The translations under genes were made by a program, and so were the position numbers. This document shows, in pieces, positions 37,422 to 48,121 of a DNA stretch of 64,000 bases. The notes beneath the pieces are model-generated. The model was not told where the DNA came from. It saw only the letters and a list, made by a program, of their open reading frames with translations, and did no database searches. Source of the stretch: Halictus rubicundus. Lineage: Eukaryota; Arthropoda; Insecta; Hymenoptera; Halictidae. The stretch spans positions 15,465,001-15,529,000 of the forward strand of contig NC_135155.1 of NCBI RefSeq assembly GCF_050948215.1, given 5' to 3'. Numbering within the stretch: position 1 is the first letter of the stretch; every line of letters begins with the position of its first letter.

Positions 37422-37491
37422 CACCTTTTAATTAAGAAACAATACAAAATCGAGGTATCTAGTTCAGTGTTTGTCACATATTAATTTAATG

Positions 37492-38798
37492 TTACTCAAA
37501 AAAGTTATTATCCACTATATATTTTATACATTGGCAAATTAAATTCCTTTCGTGTTGGATAGATCGCGAAAGCAATCTTTCTAATAATTGCGAGGTATAC
37601 GGTTGCTTTTTCTTTACAATTGTTCTCTGGTCTGTAACTTTTGAATGCTGATTTGACTTTTTATTTTCTTTCTGTTTGTGTTTCGAAATTGTTGCGTTCT
37701 TAGTATTTGAATTTTCTTGGGACGCTGCATTTAAACATTGCTGTACATCTGTGATTGCTTTCACATTATTAACAACTTCGCTATTATTTTGTGCTTCGTC
37801 CTTTTTAATACTACTTTCTTCTACAATACCATCCTCGATTCTTACTCTTTTAATTGGTACTTCTTCAGGTGAATCACCTAAAAATATTATTTGCAATGCA
37901 TAGTATCAAACACCACTAATCTATCAAAAATTAATGTTTATACTCACTTTCATCGGATGCACTCCCATAATCTGCTACCAAAGTAGGCAAACTAGAAGTA
38001 TTGATAACCGGTTTGATCAAAGGATCTGATGCTTCTTCTTCGTCAGAAATAAAATTAACATTTTCCTCGCACTCGTCATCCACAATTTTGTAATCAGATT
38101 CATTCTCCTCTTTTAACTCTGTATTTCGTAAAGTTACTGAAATGTTCAGTTATGTAAAACTACAATTGAATGAGAGAAAAAAATAATAAATTTAATGATT
38201 AAATATTTACATGTTCCAGGAAATTCTTTTAAACCTCTATACAATTTCTGTTCTTGCACAATATCACAATGTATTTGTGTAGATGGTTTCGACATTGTTC
38301 GTTTCCTATTTTGAAACCGAGACGATTTCTGTTTCTTTCGTTTTGTAACATCTACCTTTTGTTTAATTATCTCTCCTCTTTGCGATTTCTCCATTTCTTC
38401 TGCTCTTCGTAATTCTACATTGGCTTTCGTAGGATACCTCCTGTAATACTAGTCAACAGTTACATCTGCAAAGATTTCTATTTTAATAATACAACTTACT
38501 TTTTCCTTTCGGTTATCCATTTTTCAATGTCTTCGGGACTCGACACATTTTTTATCCTATGATATAAACCACTATTGTGCTGCATGGTGATGTGTTTCTC
38601 AACAAGCAATGGGTGAGCAGAAAAAGTACACCCATCGATACCACAAACTCTATGTTCATTTTTATGTTCCGAAAGACCATCCTCCGATGGAAAATCTCTG
38701 TCACACAATTCGCAATAATACGACTCATACTCCTCCGAACTGGTATAATGTTCGTCTCTCTGATCGTATGGCTCTTCATCGCTTGGATAAAGATGAGC
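37492..38798 (-). CDS. NUFIP1: NUFIP1-like zinc-finger protein (5' end unresolved)
   Basis: Nuclear RNA-binding assembly factor for box C/D snoRNPs (yeast Rsa1 counterpart). Exons found, high to low: 38798-38500, 38440-38211, 38136-37948, 37877-37492, together 368 codons with consistent phases. Evidence: a C2H2 finger YYCELCDRDF...H...H; a second Cys/His cluster CGIDGCTFSAHPLLVEKH; the family-typical ISSPEDIEKW-like stretch (here VSSPEDIEKWITERKK) joined across a splice to RYPTKAN; an acidic segment ending LVADYGSASDES; and a C-terminal block LLERLLSRSIQHERNLICQC followed by IKYIVDNNFF, which resembles the NUFIP1 C terminus. The 38,798 exon must be entered in phase 0. No matching first exon with an ATG could be fixed upstream, so the N terminus is missing here. 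The gene converges on NAT10. Confidence 0.85.
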
Positions 38799-40770
38799 CT
38801 AAAAACGGTAACTTCGAATATTCTTGTACATTATGCACACTGTGTTTCAATGCAAAAATACTTCTTATTACGTGACCATTAACACTGAATATTCCATTAA
38901 TTTTTAACAATTTCTATATCATACCTTTATCCTTTAAAGTTTTGTAATATCTATCGACGTTGCAGAACTTATTATTTACTACTATTAAGGAATAATACAC
39001 TTTTAAAATATTTTCTCTCGGGTGCGTTAATGTAAAACTAATACACAGAGAACTTCTTTACGAGAGGAAATAGTATAATTTTTTTTTAACAAAGATTGCC
39101 TTCTTCCCAAAATCAAAATATGTTTCCTTGTTCGTGGAGTTGTAGAAGTATTTTTTCAGAGTTGCATAAATATAAATAACATTTATAATACAAAATAGAA
39201 CATATATATATGTAACATGTGTATATACATGAAATGATGATTACTTGTGTACTTATATACTTCATAATATGTTACACATTTAAATGTTTTTCCAGGGTAT
39301 TCAGAAATTCAGTCTTCACGTTGAGAGAACTGATACAAACGCAGATTTTTCCGTCTATTTTCTTGAACATCGATGCTCAATTTGTCTATCGTTGATGAAA
39401 ATTTTCTTTTTCGAACACAACGTACAGTGTATAGTGTGTATTACAATTTAAAAAATACAAATGTGAATTGTAAAAGAAAAGATATAATTGAAAATATAGT
39501 AGACCTTAAAGTATGTATTGAATTCTAGCTGTAAATTATTTTGAAAGAAACTAATACAACTAATAATGCACATTCAGTAGAATTGACTTATTGCATATAT
39601 AGTATTGATTAAATCTAGCACTTGTTAATTTTGCACTGTGTGCCACAGGATGTATCTGATCGATACAAAATTTTAGGAAGACAGTATGTATGTACATCTT
39701 GCATGAACGGTTCTTTTATAGGTCAAATCCAAAGAGATCATTTTCATATTTCAGAACGATTATTCGACGCCATGTGCTTAATTGCTGTTACTTAAATGGA
39801 TCACAGAGTAATCGGGGACACCAGATTTAGAACTTATAGAAATACGATTTATTCTTACAATACGCATATCTTAATTACAAATTTATTTTTGTTATCCTGG
39901 ATTTCTTTTATGGAAGTCATATATTATTGAAATTAATAAACTGTACTCGATACTACGACACATACTAACAAACAATTACAAAATTGTAATATTCGAATAC
40001 AGAGCCACAAGCTATGTCTGGAAAGGCATTTAATTTTAAGTCTACCGGACGAATCTTGATTTTACATTGCCACACAATGCATTCTGAAAAATGTATCAAC
40101 CAATAATTTCGAAAATTAATTTTCAGACAAAAATTTACAATAAGGAGTGTTATAGCTCGCAGCACTGTATACTGGCCACAGAACAATTCAAGAGCTTCAC
40201 AAGAAAGAGCTGCTAGAGGCCAGTTCCTAATGTATATGATGAAGAACAAATGATAAACGTCTAATACTACTATTCGTGAAACTATGTAAAATAAGAAATA
40301 TACAAAATTTTACATTCGTAAGCGTGTACCAATGAGTTAAAAGGACACAAAACAGTTTCAGTTTTCCTTCGTTATATAGTGTGAACAAAGAAACGATAGA
40401 ATTATCGGTTATTCAAAGATTAATTAAATTCTATTCTTTCAAAACTAATTCATTACGACAGTTTAATTGGCATGCACTTATATTATAAATGCTAAGAGAA
40501 AAGAAGAGAAGAGAAGAGAAGAGAGAGAGAGAAAAAGATAAAAAGAACTTATATTGCAATGTAATGATATTTTACAAATGACAGAAAGCGGATAATACAA
40601 TTTCGTTTCTCGATAATTGAAAGAAATGATACAAATATCTTCAATGGGCAGTATTATCAACATACTGCACAAACGTAAGAAATAATCAAATCGTTCTGAA
40701 GTTTGAAAACAGAATACTTGTGTATGTAATTTCAAATGTTCAATTCTTTATAGGAGGAGTAGCCTGAAGC
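38799..40770. other. NUFIP1 5' region and 3' flank of the proline-rich gene
   Basis: AT-rich. It should contain the NUFIP1 first exon and promoter (minus strand) and the 3' UTR of the minus-strand gene ending at 40,771. No coding exon could be assigned. A purine repeat GAAGA/GAGAGA lies at about 40,497-40,535. Confidence 0.4.
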
Positions 40771-43420
40771 TTAAGACTGTGCCTGTTCGCTGGAAGGCTG
40801 GTTCTCCTCCGTTAGCTCCGTTTGTTCTGATTGCTCAGTCGCATTCTCAGTTTTCTGAACACCCTCGGATTCAATCGTATTCTTATCATCAGTTTTTTGA
40901 CCACCCTGTAATCAAAGCAATTTGTCAACTGGAATAGTGTCAGATTAAGTACATAATGCCAATTAAATATACCGGTGCAAGAAATACTTATTATAAGTAG
41001 GAATTATATAAATTACAGAAGATACAACATCGATAATGATAAAAATGTGACTTCACTAAAAATATTTAACTCGAAATAATAACAATTAAAATGAAAGGAT
41101 ATACCAGGTTTTACAATACGATCGAATATGGTGGTAAATTAAAAAATTGGAAAAAATAGATTATTGACAACTTACTTAATTATTTGTATGGTTTACTTAC
41201 TTAATTAAGTATAACATAATTCCTAGCTTTGTATCAATCATTTTATGAAAACGAACACATAATAACGAACTTCTAAATAAAAATCTTATACAAGAAATTA
41301 CTATTGAGTATAGAATATTCTTAAACTTTAGAAAATATTTTTGAATACTTACTGCAAATAGCTAAAAGAAATAGAGAGGGTATATTACTGTGCCTATGAT
41401 ACACCAATCACAGACCTTAATCGATATGTTAATATAAACAAGCAATAGAGAAATTTAAGGAGAAGATATTAATTATATAAAAAATTCGTACAATTATATT
41501 TTATTTGATTGTACAGGGTGGTCTACTTTATTTATATATATATTTGTCTATATTAGTAACAATGGTTGTGCAACGTAAACAAATATTTATTAAAAGCAAT
41601 AGAATGCAATATCGTAACTTTATATTGAAATTACCGATTCAATGAACCTACAATTGGCATTTAATATAAATTCCAAGGTATACAATAAGAAATTGTAATA
41701 CTATTAGGAGCAGAAGTATCTATACCGTTAGAATCTGAAGGTAAGAAAAATTATGTTTTCTAAATTTACATTAATATACAAGGAGTTTAACCATATGTGG
41801 TAAATATTTTAAGAAATATTTTTACACAGGCAAATACAACAAAAATTGAGAGGCTTTGTTTTTAAACTATGAACAACTCAAAAATGGAATGGCAATTAAA
41901 ACTTCTATAACTGTTGTAAAACTAGATATCTAGCAATTGGCACAAAAAATATAAATTATCTATTTACATATTCCGTGTATAAACACTTTTGCTCCTTGTT
42001 ACATACATTAACAATGCTTTTACGCAAATAGAAGATTGTAGATGTATTACTTTTTTAATTGCAGTATGTCAAATTATGATCATAAATGAATTTTATGATC
42101 ATTCATTACTTTTCATAAGACATACTTTTCAATTAATATCTTTTCCAAAGTATACCAGAAATCATATTTTCGATTATTAGTGTGAAAAAAGAACTCAGTT
42201 TATTCGTGGAACTGTTAGTTTAAGAAAAAGAAAGCATTAACTTATGCTCTGTCTGTAAAAATTAAATGAAAAAATGTACCTGTTCCGGATGTTTCGCAAG
42301 ATAATCATTTTTAGCTTCTCTGATCATCCTGGTGACTTTGTTCCTCAAATCTTTGAACTCTTCCCATTCTTTTGCATCTTTGTTCTTTTTCGCCTTCGCA
42401 TAAAGCTTATTTTTCTTTTGTATTTCGCTGCGAATTTCGTCGGTCATCCATGGCTTCTTTAGCTCTAATTCCTAAATAATAATATTGTCTTGTCAGAGCT
42501 TATACTTACAAACTTTACAATATAAATGAAATTCTCAAATACCTTTTATTAAATATCAATTTGAAAGAGCTACTTCTTTATAATGGCGTCATTAATCCGC
42601 TAAATTATGTTTTACATATTAACATGAAATTTGCTTATATTTAAAATTCCATTCGCTAAGATAAATACACTTAAGCTATGACTTACATACTATAAGTACT
42701 CCCCGTGCCTCACAAGAAGTCCCTTGCAAGGAATTCGGTACAGTGGTCAGCCGATTAGACCAGATTGGAGGGAGACACCTTGTTTCATACAGATTTTTAG
42801 CTCTAGCCAAAATATTGGCTAAAGCAGTGGCACATAGTACATATGTAGCATGTGACATCAAACCCTAAATATTGGGACTACTGGAGCGTCAGCAATGGGG
42901 ATAAGCGGAGTGAGCGAGGAGCTGCTTTGCCACCACGACTTCTTGCGAGGCACGGACTATACATTATAAAACATTAAAAACTCATACTTACTTCTAGCTT
43001 GCTTACTTTCTTCACGTTATTTAGCGCCTTGCCTTTAGCGTTGCCATTCCCTATGGAGAAGCGCGGTCTCATATGTGGTAAAATTTGAGGTGGCAATCCT
43101 CTTCTGGACCAGGGACGCATAGGTGGGCCTCTGGGTCCAGCAGCCCGGAGACCCATCGGTGGAACCATCGGAGCCATACCCCTGACTCTTGGACCGAACA
43201 ACGGCATGGGCCCACTGGGTCGATTCACACCACCTGGTCTCGGTGGTGGTGGCAGTCTTTGTCTCATGGGGCCGAAAACAGGACTCATGGGTGGTGGTGG
43301 CATCCTCGGAGGTAAACCGGGAGGTGGAAGCCTGCCGCCGAATCTTGGAGGTGGAGGAGGTCGTATGCCAGCTGGAGGCACTCTCGGCCCTAGCAGAGGT
43401 CCCCGATTTAATGGACTCAT
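40771..43420 (-). CDS. Proline-rich protein of unknown function
   Basis: I do not recognise this gene. Exons, high to low: 43420-42992, 42471-42280, an optional 41361-41353, and 40905-40771. All are phase 0 with good splice sites, giving 251 aa, or 254 with the microexon. Residues 1-143 are Pro/Gly/Arg/Met-rich and low complexity (many PPPP, RGPP and GPR units), ending in a basic linker. Residues 144-207 form a charged helical segment starting ELELKKPWMTDEIRSEIQKK, with WEEFKDLRNKVTRMIREAKN later. It resembles the linker often seen before the reverse-transcriptase domain of non-LTR retrotransposons, but no RT follows. The last 44 residues are Glu/Gln/Thr-rich and acidic. The start is chosen as the first ATG after an in-frame stop; an unspliced upstream leader or earlier exon (about 43,507-43,698) is possible. 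Confidence 0.6.
41353..41361 (-). other. Possible 9-nt microexon (Leu-Phe-Ala)
   Basis: On the minus strand a pyrimidine-rich tract ending TTTCTTTTAG is followed by CTATTTGCA and then GTAAGTATTC, a near-ideal donor. The 9 bases keep the phase (0/0) between the exons ending at 42,280 and starting at 40,905, and would insert Leu-Phe-Ala. The sequence gives splice consensus only; no transcript is available. Confidence 0.5.
42705..42957. mobile_element. Inverted-repeat element in proline-rich gene intron 1
   Basis: CCGTGCCTCACAAGAAGTC on the left and GACTTCTTGCGAGGCACGG on the right are inverted repeats with one mismatch, about 19 bp, 250 bp apart. The short repeat ACTAT lies near both edges but a clean target duplication could not be defined. 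Class unknown. Confidence 0.65.
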
Positions 43421-43855
43421 GATTATCTCTGAGACTGACCCTACCGAACCGCTTCCGTATCTCTGGACGAGCGACGCTCAATGTACCGCCAAGTCCGAAA
43501 CTTCCGTCACAAGGTTAATAAATGCAAAACTTCACGAACTGTTTGGACGCGAAATACCTCTTCCGGAACTAAAACTTCAGGTTTATCAGTTTGATCCTCA
43601 CCGGATCTCAGTGCAAAACGAATCGCGGCGTCGATTGTTGACGTAGATATCGTGAAAACATTACGGATTTCTGTGAATGTAAGCGTACGACACCGCAAAC
43701 AGCACAGATCACAGAGCTTGAGCTACGGTCATAGTCTAACGCGTTTCAAGACGGCCAAATTTGCAACTTGTACGAGTTACCAGACGTACTCTATGGTCAT
43801 AATGGTTATAATTTAAAACCTCAAGGTGGGTTTTCAAGAATACGAATTACTGAGA

Positions 43856-44331
43856 TAGTGATGGGCACCATCGACTAAAAACTATCGACTAAATCGATAG
43901 TAGCCAACTACTATTTTCAGTCGACTGATTTTTTAAACTATCGACTGAATTTAGTAGTGGTTGGGTTACTATTTTCAGTTGACTGTTTTACACGTCGCCA
44001 TCTTGAAATTTCAAATGTCAGTGTCGCACGATGAAACGAAAAGGTTAGAAATACATGATTATGACAGGACGTGCAAATATGCAAGTAATGAAATATGTAA
44101 TAGATATTTCAATACTTTAATTCATATCAGATGTTAAAATCTTATTGCTATTTATGCGATATAAACTATATATGAGATATACGTAGACATAGACTATAGC
44201 CCGCAATCTAGACGTAACCACTAAAACGAAATTTCAGTCAACTAAAAACTATCGACTAAATATTCGATAGTATGTAGTAACTAAATAGTAATTAGTCGAT
44301 AGTTGAATTTAGTCGATAATGCCCATCACTA
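43856..44331. mobile_element. hAT-type MITE with perfect 8-bp target duplication
   Basis: The 476-bp element begins TAGTGATGGGCA and ends TGCCCATCACTA, an exact 12-bp inverted repeat. It is flanked on both sides by TACTGAGA (43,848-43,855 and 44,332-44,339). An 8-bp duplication and TAGNGATGGGC-like ends are typical of hAT transposons. The interior is built of many short CGACTAAAAACTATCGACTAA-like units in both orientations and has no coding capacity. Confidence 0.92.
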
Positions 44332-44360
44332 TACTGAGACGAACTCTAAAAGAGTTCGTT

Positions 44361-44730
44361 TCGTGTCCCAAGAAGAGTGTAGGGAAAAGGAAGGAGTGAT
44401 TCTTGAGGTAATTCTAAACATCTTTTTCCTGTGCCAATTCGCGCCGAAACACTTTGTTTTCGAGTTATTAACAAAGAACACGGACCAATCAGAGCGCGGC
44501 TATAGCAAATGGATTCCGACTCGGCAATAGGTCCCGCTGAGCGTGCCGTTGCCGTTGACTGAACCGTAATTCGTCCGCTGTAGCCGCGCCCTGATTGGTC
44601 CGTGTTTTTTGTGAATAACTCCTGTACAAAGCCGCGAAGAATATTTTCGTAAAGGAAAAAATTACTTCAAATGATCTTAGGAACCACCCCTTTCAAGGAA
44701 ATACAACATTTTTGGGATACCCTGTATAAT
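44361..44730. mobile_element. ACAGGGTGTC-family inverted-repeat element
   Basis: The arms pair over about 150 bases. The strongest part is AACACGGACCAATCAGAGCG (left, about 44,475) against its inverse CCTGATTGGTCCGTGTT (right, about 44,592). The right end is TTTTTGGGATACCCTGTATA. Related sequence occurs at 56,911-57,252 and 61,356-61,464. It directly abuts the target duplication of the hAT-type MITE. Confidence 0.7.
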
Positions 44731-45394
44731 ACTACAATTAGATATTCATTAAAGGGAAATGCTCATTCAATTTTTACGTATTACTACTTGTGGTATATTA
44801 ATACACGATTCTTTCTTTAAGAAATGTAATCAATTATTCAATGTGTCTATATTATAATAAATGATACAGCAACACCTTACCGTGGCAAAACAGTAGTATT
44901 ACGTAATTAACTAGCAATTTAAGTATTTTGTCGCAGGAGACGTTCCAAAATGCTTTGGCAAAGCTTTGGCATTTATCAGGGCGATTTAATGAACAGTTAT
45001 ATTAAGTATTACCCTGGTATTACTATAAAATGCCGTAATAAAAATGATTAATGTACAATGTGAATTCAATAGTATTTTTAAAATTTTAAATTATCTTACT
45101 CCATAAAGTATGTTATGAAAGATAGCTCCTTTATCAGTTTGCATTTTTGTAGCCGAAATAACCGAATAAATAACTATTTCGATTTCCCACAATAACGATT
45201 TTATAATGTATAAAAAATATCCTTTTATTTTATAATATTATGTTTTTGAATCTCAAAACTAAATTTCATCCTCGTAAGTATTGAAATTTTCTAATTTCAA
45301 CGTGATTATATAGGAAAAATCGTCTTTCATGCGAACCCGCCTATATCCGGGAATGCGTTTAAAGTTTAAGAACACGAATCGTTACGTCGCGCAT

Positions 45395-45500
45395 CTGATT
45401 GGTGTTCTCACGGTTTACGAAAGACGTGCTCATTTCATTGGCCTATTCGAGCAACGCTTCTAACGTATCGCCAGCTGTTGAAGTTACGTTTGTTTGAAAT
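45395..45500 (+). promoter_or_regulatory. Candidate cyclin A promoter: paired CCAAT boxes and CHR-like site
   Basis: Two inverted CCAAT boxes (ATTGG at 45,398-45,402 and 45,438-45,442) lie 40 bases apart. A TTTGAAA at 45,494-45,500 lies about 200 bases before the cyclin A ATG. Paired NF-Y boxes plus a CHR (TTTGAA) are the classic arrangement of G2/M genes. This is a motif match only. Confidence 0.4.
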
Positions 45501-45699
45501 CAAACGGCAACTGAAGTTTGTTCGGTTGCTTGGAGCTCCGAAATTAGATTTGCCATGTATGGACACTAGACTTGGCTGTAACAAGGAAAGGGCATGTTAA
45601 TTGTCTGAAACAAGAGGAATAATAACTTGGGAAGAAGAAACGCCTTGTTAACATATATATATATACGTGTAACATTGGCAGAAAATTCAAATCCAAATA

Positions 45700-48121
45700 A
45701 TGGCCACGATTCGGGTACACGAGGACCAAGAAAACCGTATCGTCGATATTCGCCGTGGAAAAGAGAATATCCATGTGCCTCTTCAATCTCAAACACTGCA
45801 TCAATCGAAACGTGCAGTCCTCGGTGTTATTCACAATAACTGCAATCGCAATTCGAAAGTGGTAGGTACACCATTTTTTCGCCCTCCCTCCCGCGTTTTT
45901 TCTACTCGGACAATCGTCGTTTCTCTGCTTCATTCTCGATTAAATACCATGAATTCTCATAGAAAACGTAGAATAAACATTTTCGGAAATTATTTGTTGC
46001 TCCCCTTATTTACCAGGGGGCAAAAAGTACAATCGTTCCATGTTACATTCATCAGAGTCTCTCGCTCATCTTGCTCCTTTTTTAGCAGGAAATTTACAAA
46101 GATGAGAAACATGTCAAGACAAAAGCAGTTATTCCTACGCAATTTGAACCATTTAAAATCTATGAAGAGAAGAAGGAGGAAGTTATGTTCAAGGTATACG
46201 AGGATAAACTAGAAGAAGAAACTTCTGTCGCACTAAGAGACACGAGGGACAAGAAAGAGCTGAAAAATAAACAAGATCTTATGTCTGAGAAAGAAAAGCC
46301 AAGATTGGAAGTGAATCCTATGATCGTTTCGAATTTGCAAGCATTTTGCAAAGCTAATATTCAAGACATTCATCAGAAGAAGCAAGATGAAGAGATGTTT
46401 CACCATGATAGTCCAATGTCTTTGGAGAAATCTGTTCCTTACTCGTCTTCCTTGGAGAAGGAATTACAAAGAAGAAGGTGTTCAATGAAGGAAAACCTAG
46501 AGAGCTTCTTCGATGTGGACGAATATAGGGCTGATATATTTCAATATTTACGTGTTGCAGAGGTATGGCAGTCAATTAACCATAATGGAGTTCATTGACA
46601 TGGTTATTCAATTTTTTTTAAATATAAATAATCGTTTACAATTTTCAATACTTGTTTTAGACACAACATAGACCAAAACCAGGTTACATGAAGAAGCAAC
46701 CGGACATTACATACTCCATGAGGTCTATACTTGTTGATTGGCTTGTTGAGGTAGCCGAGGAATATCAACTACAAACTGAAACGCTCTACTTAGCTGTTTC
46801 CTACATAGATCGTTTCCTATCGTACATGAGTGTTGTAAGAGCAAAATTACAACTTGTTGGCACAGCTGCTATGTTTATCGCCGCGTAAGACACGTTTTTG
46901 CCTCAACACATTCTTCTAATCTAACAAGAGAACATATTTAAGCTACACAAGCCGAGTTTAATGAAATTTTCGTGAGAGGAGTTCTAAAAAAAAACATTTT
47001 ATTGAATATCTTGGGAACTATTAGAGCTAGAGGAATAGTTTAAATGGCAAAGTTGTGTATTTTTTTCAGAAGGACTAGATCTGCGAAAACAGATTTCAAA
47101 TATCACTATTTGTTTAAGCAATATCTTGAAAATTCGGATACGTAGGAAAAATAGGGGATACATGTTTCTGGATTTTTGTCATTTAACAATAATTCTTAAA
47201 TTCATAACATTTTCCCATCTCGTTTGAAAAGGAATATTCGGGCTTGTTTCGTTGATGAAAACACAATCTTTTACAATATTTTGAACTATACGTTAGATGT
47301 CGTTAATTGTTTTTGCAAAAGGGGTGTGCCCTAGGTACAAATAAAAGTTCGACTAAAACCGGCTTGTGTAACTTGAACATGTTCTGTTGTGAGAAACAGT
47401 ACATTACATCGGCCTTATTAATTACAGAAAATACGAGGAAATTTATCCACCAGACGTTGGAGAATTTGTATATATCACAGATGACACCTACTCGAAGAAA
47501 CAGGTACTACGAATGGAGCACTTAATCCTGAGGGTTTTGTCTTTTGATCTAACTGTTCAAACACCGCTTACATTCCTTATGGAATATTGTATTAGCAATA
47601 ATCTTTCTGAAAAAATTAAATTTTTAGCGATGGTGAGTGAGCGAATTTTCATTATCGATCGATTGTCGTGGTGTTACAATGTTTTACTTTCTTTTTTTTT
47701 TTGTACAATTTTTCAGTACTTATGCGAATTATCGATGCTGGAAGGTGATCCGTATCTGCAGTTCTTGCCTAGTCACTTAGCTGCATCCGCATTGGCACTT
47801 GCACGACACACACTGCTGGAGGAGTTGTGGCCGCACGAATTGGAGCTAGCAACGGGATACTGTTTGAAAGATCTTAAAGAATGCATTATGTACTTGAACA
47901 AAACATTCTGCAATGCATTGAATATTCAACAGCAAGCAATCCAGGACAAATATAAAAGCAGCAAGTGAGTTTGAAAATTGAATATTGATTTATTTCATGA
48001 TATTTTACAACCAAGAGTCAATTGTGTATTTTTATCTAGATATGGACATGTAGCATTGCTATTACCACGACGTATTGATTACGTGACATTGACTTCCGAA
48101 GACGAAGAAGATAATGCCTAA
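45700..48121 (+). CDS. CycA: Cyclin A
   Basis: Regulatory subunit of Cdk1/Cdk2 for S phase and mitotic entry. Six exons: 45700-45861, 46089-46562, 46661-46884, 47428-47632, 47717-47964, 48040-48121. Phases agree, giving 464 aa. The N terminus has a destruction box RAVLGVIHNN (R-x-x-L-x-x-x-x-N, about 42-50). The cyclin box starts near the exon 2/3 boundary, with the family hallmark MRSILVDWLVEVAEEY (the MRAIL-type helix) and LYLAVSYIDRFLS. The C-terminal cyclin fold follows (EFVYITDDTYSKKQVLRMEH, LPSHLAASALALARH). The tail is acidic (TSEDEEDNA). The MRSIL/VDWL motif and the N-terminal D-box favour cyclin A over cyclin B. Intron 3 is the largest, at 543 bases. Confidence 0.97.

Noticed and set aside
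39965..40249. 94-codon minus-strand frame
   Set aside because: Hydrophobic/cysteine-rich chance translation of AT-rich sequence; no domain, no splice partners.
42703..42800. tRNA-like or SINE-like stretch inside the proline-rich gene intron
   Set aside because: No box A/box B pair or cloverleaf could be formed; the inverted termini explain it better as a DNA element.
43206..43646. Long plus-strand open frame rich in Gly antisense to the proline-rich exon
   Set aside because: It is the complement of the Pro-rich exon on the minus strand; Gly-rich content mirrors CCN proline codons. The minus strand has good splice sites joining to other exons, the plus strand does not.
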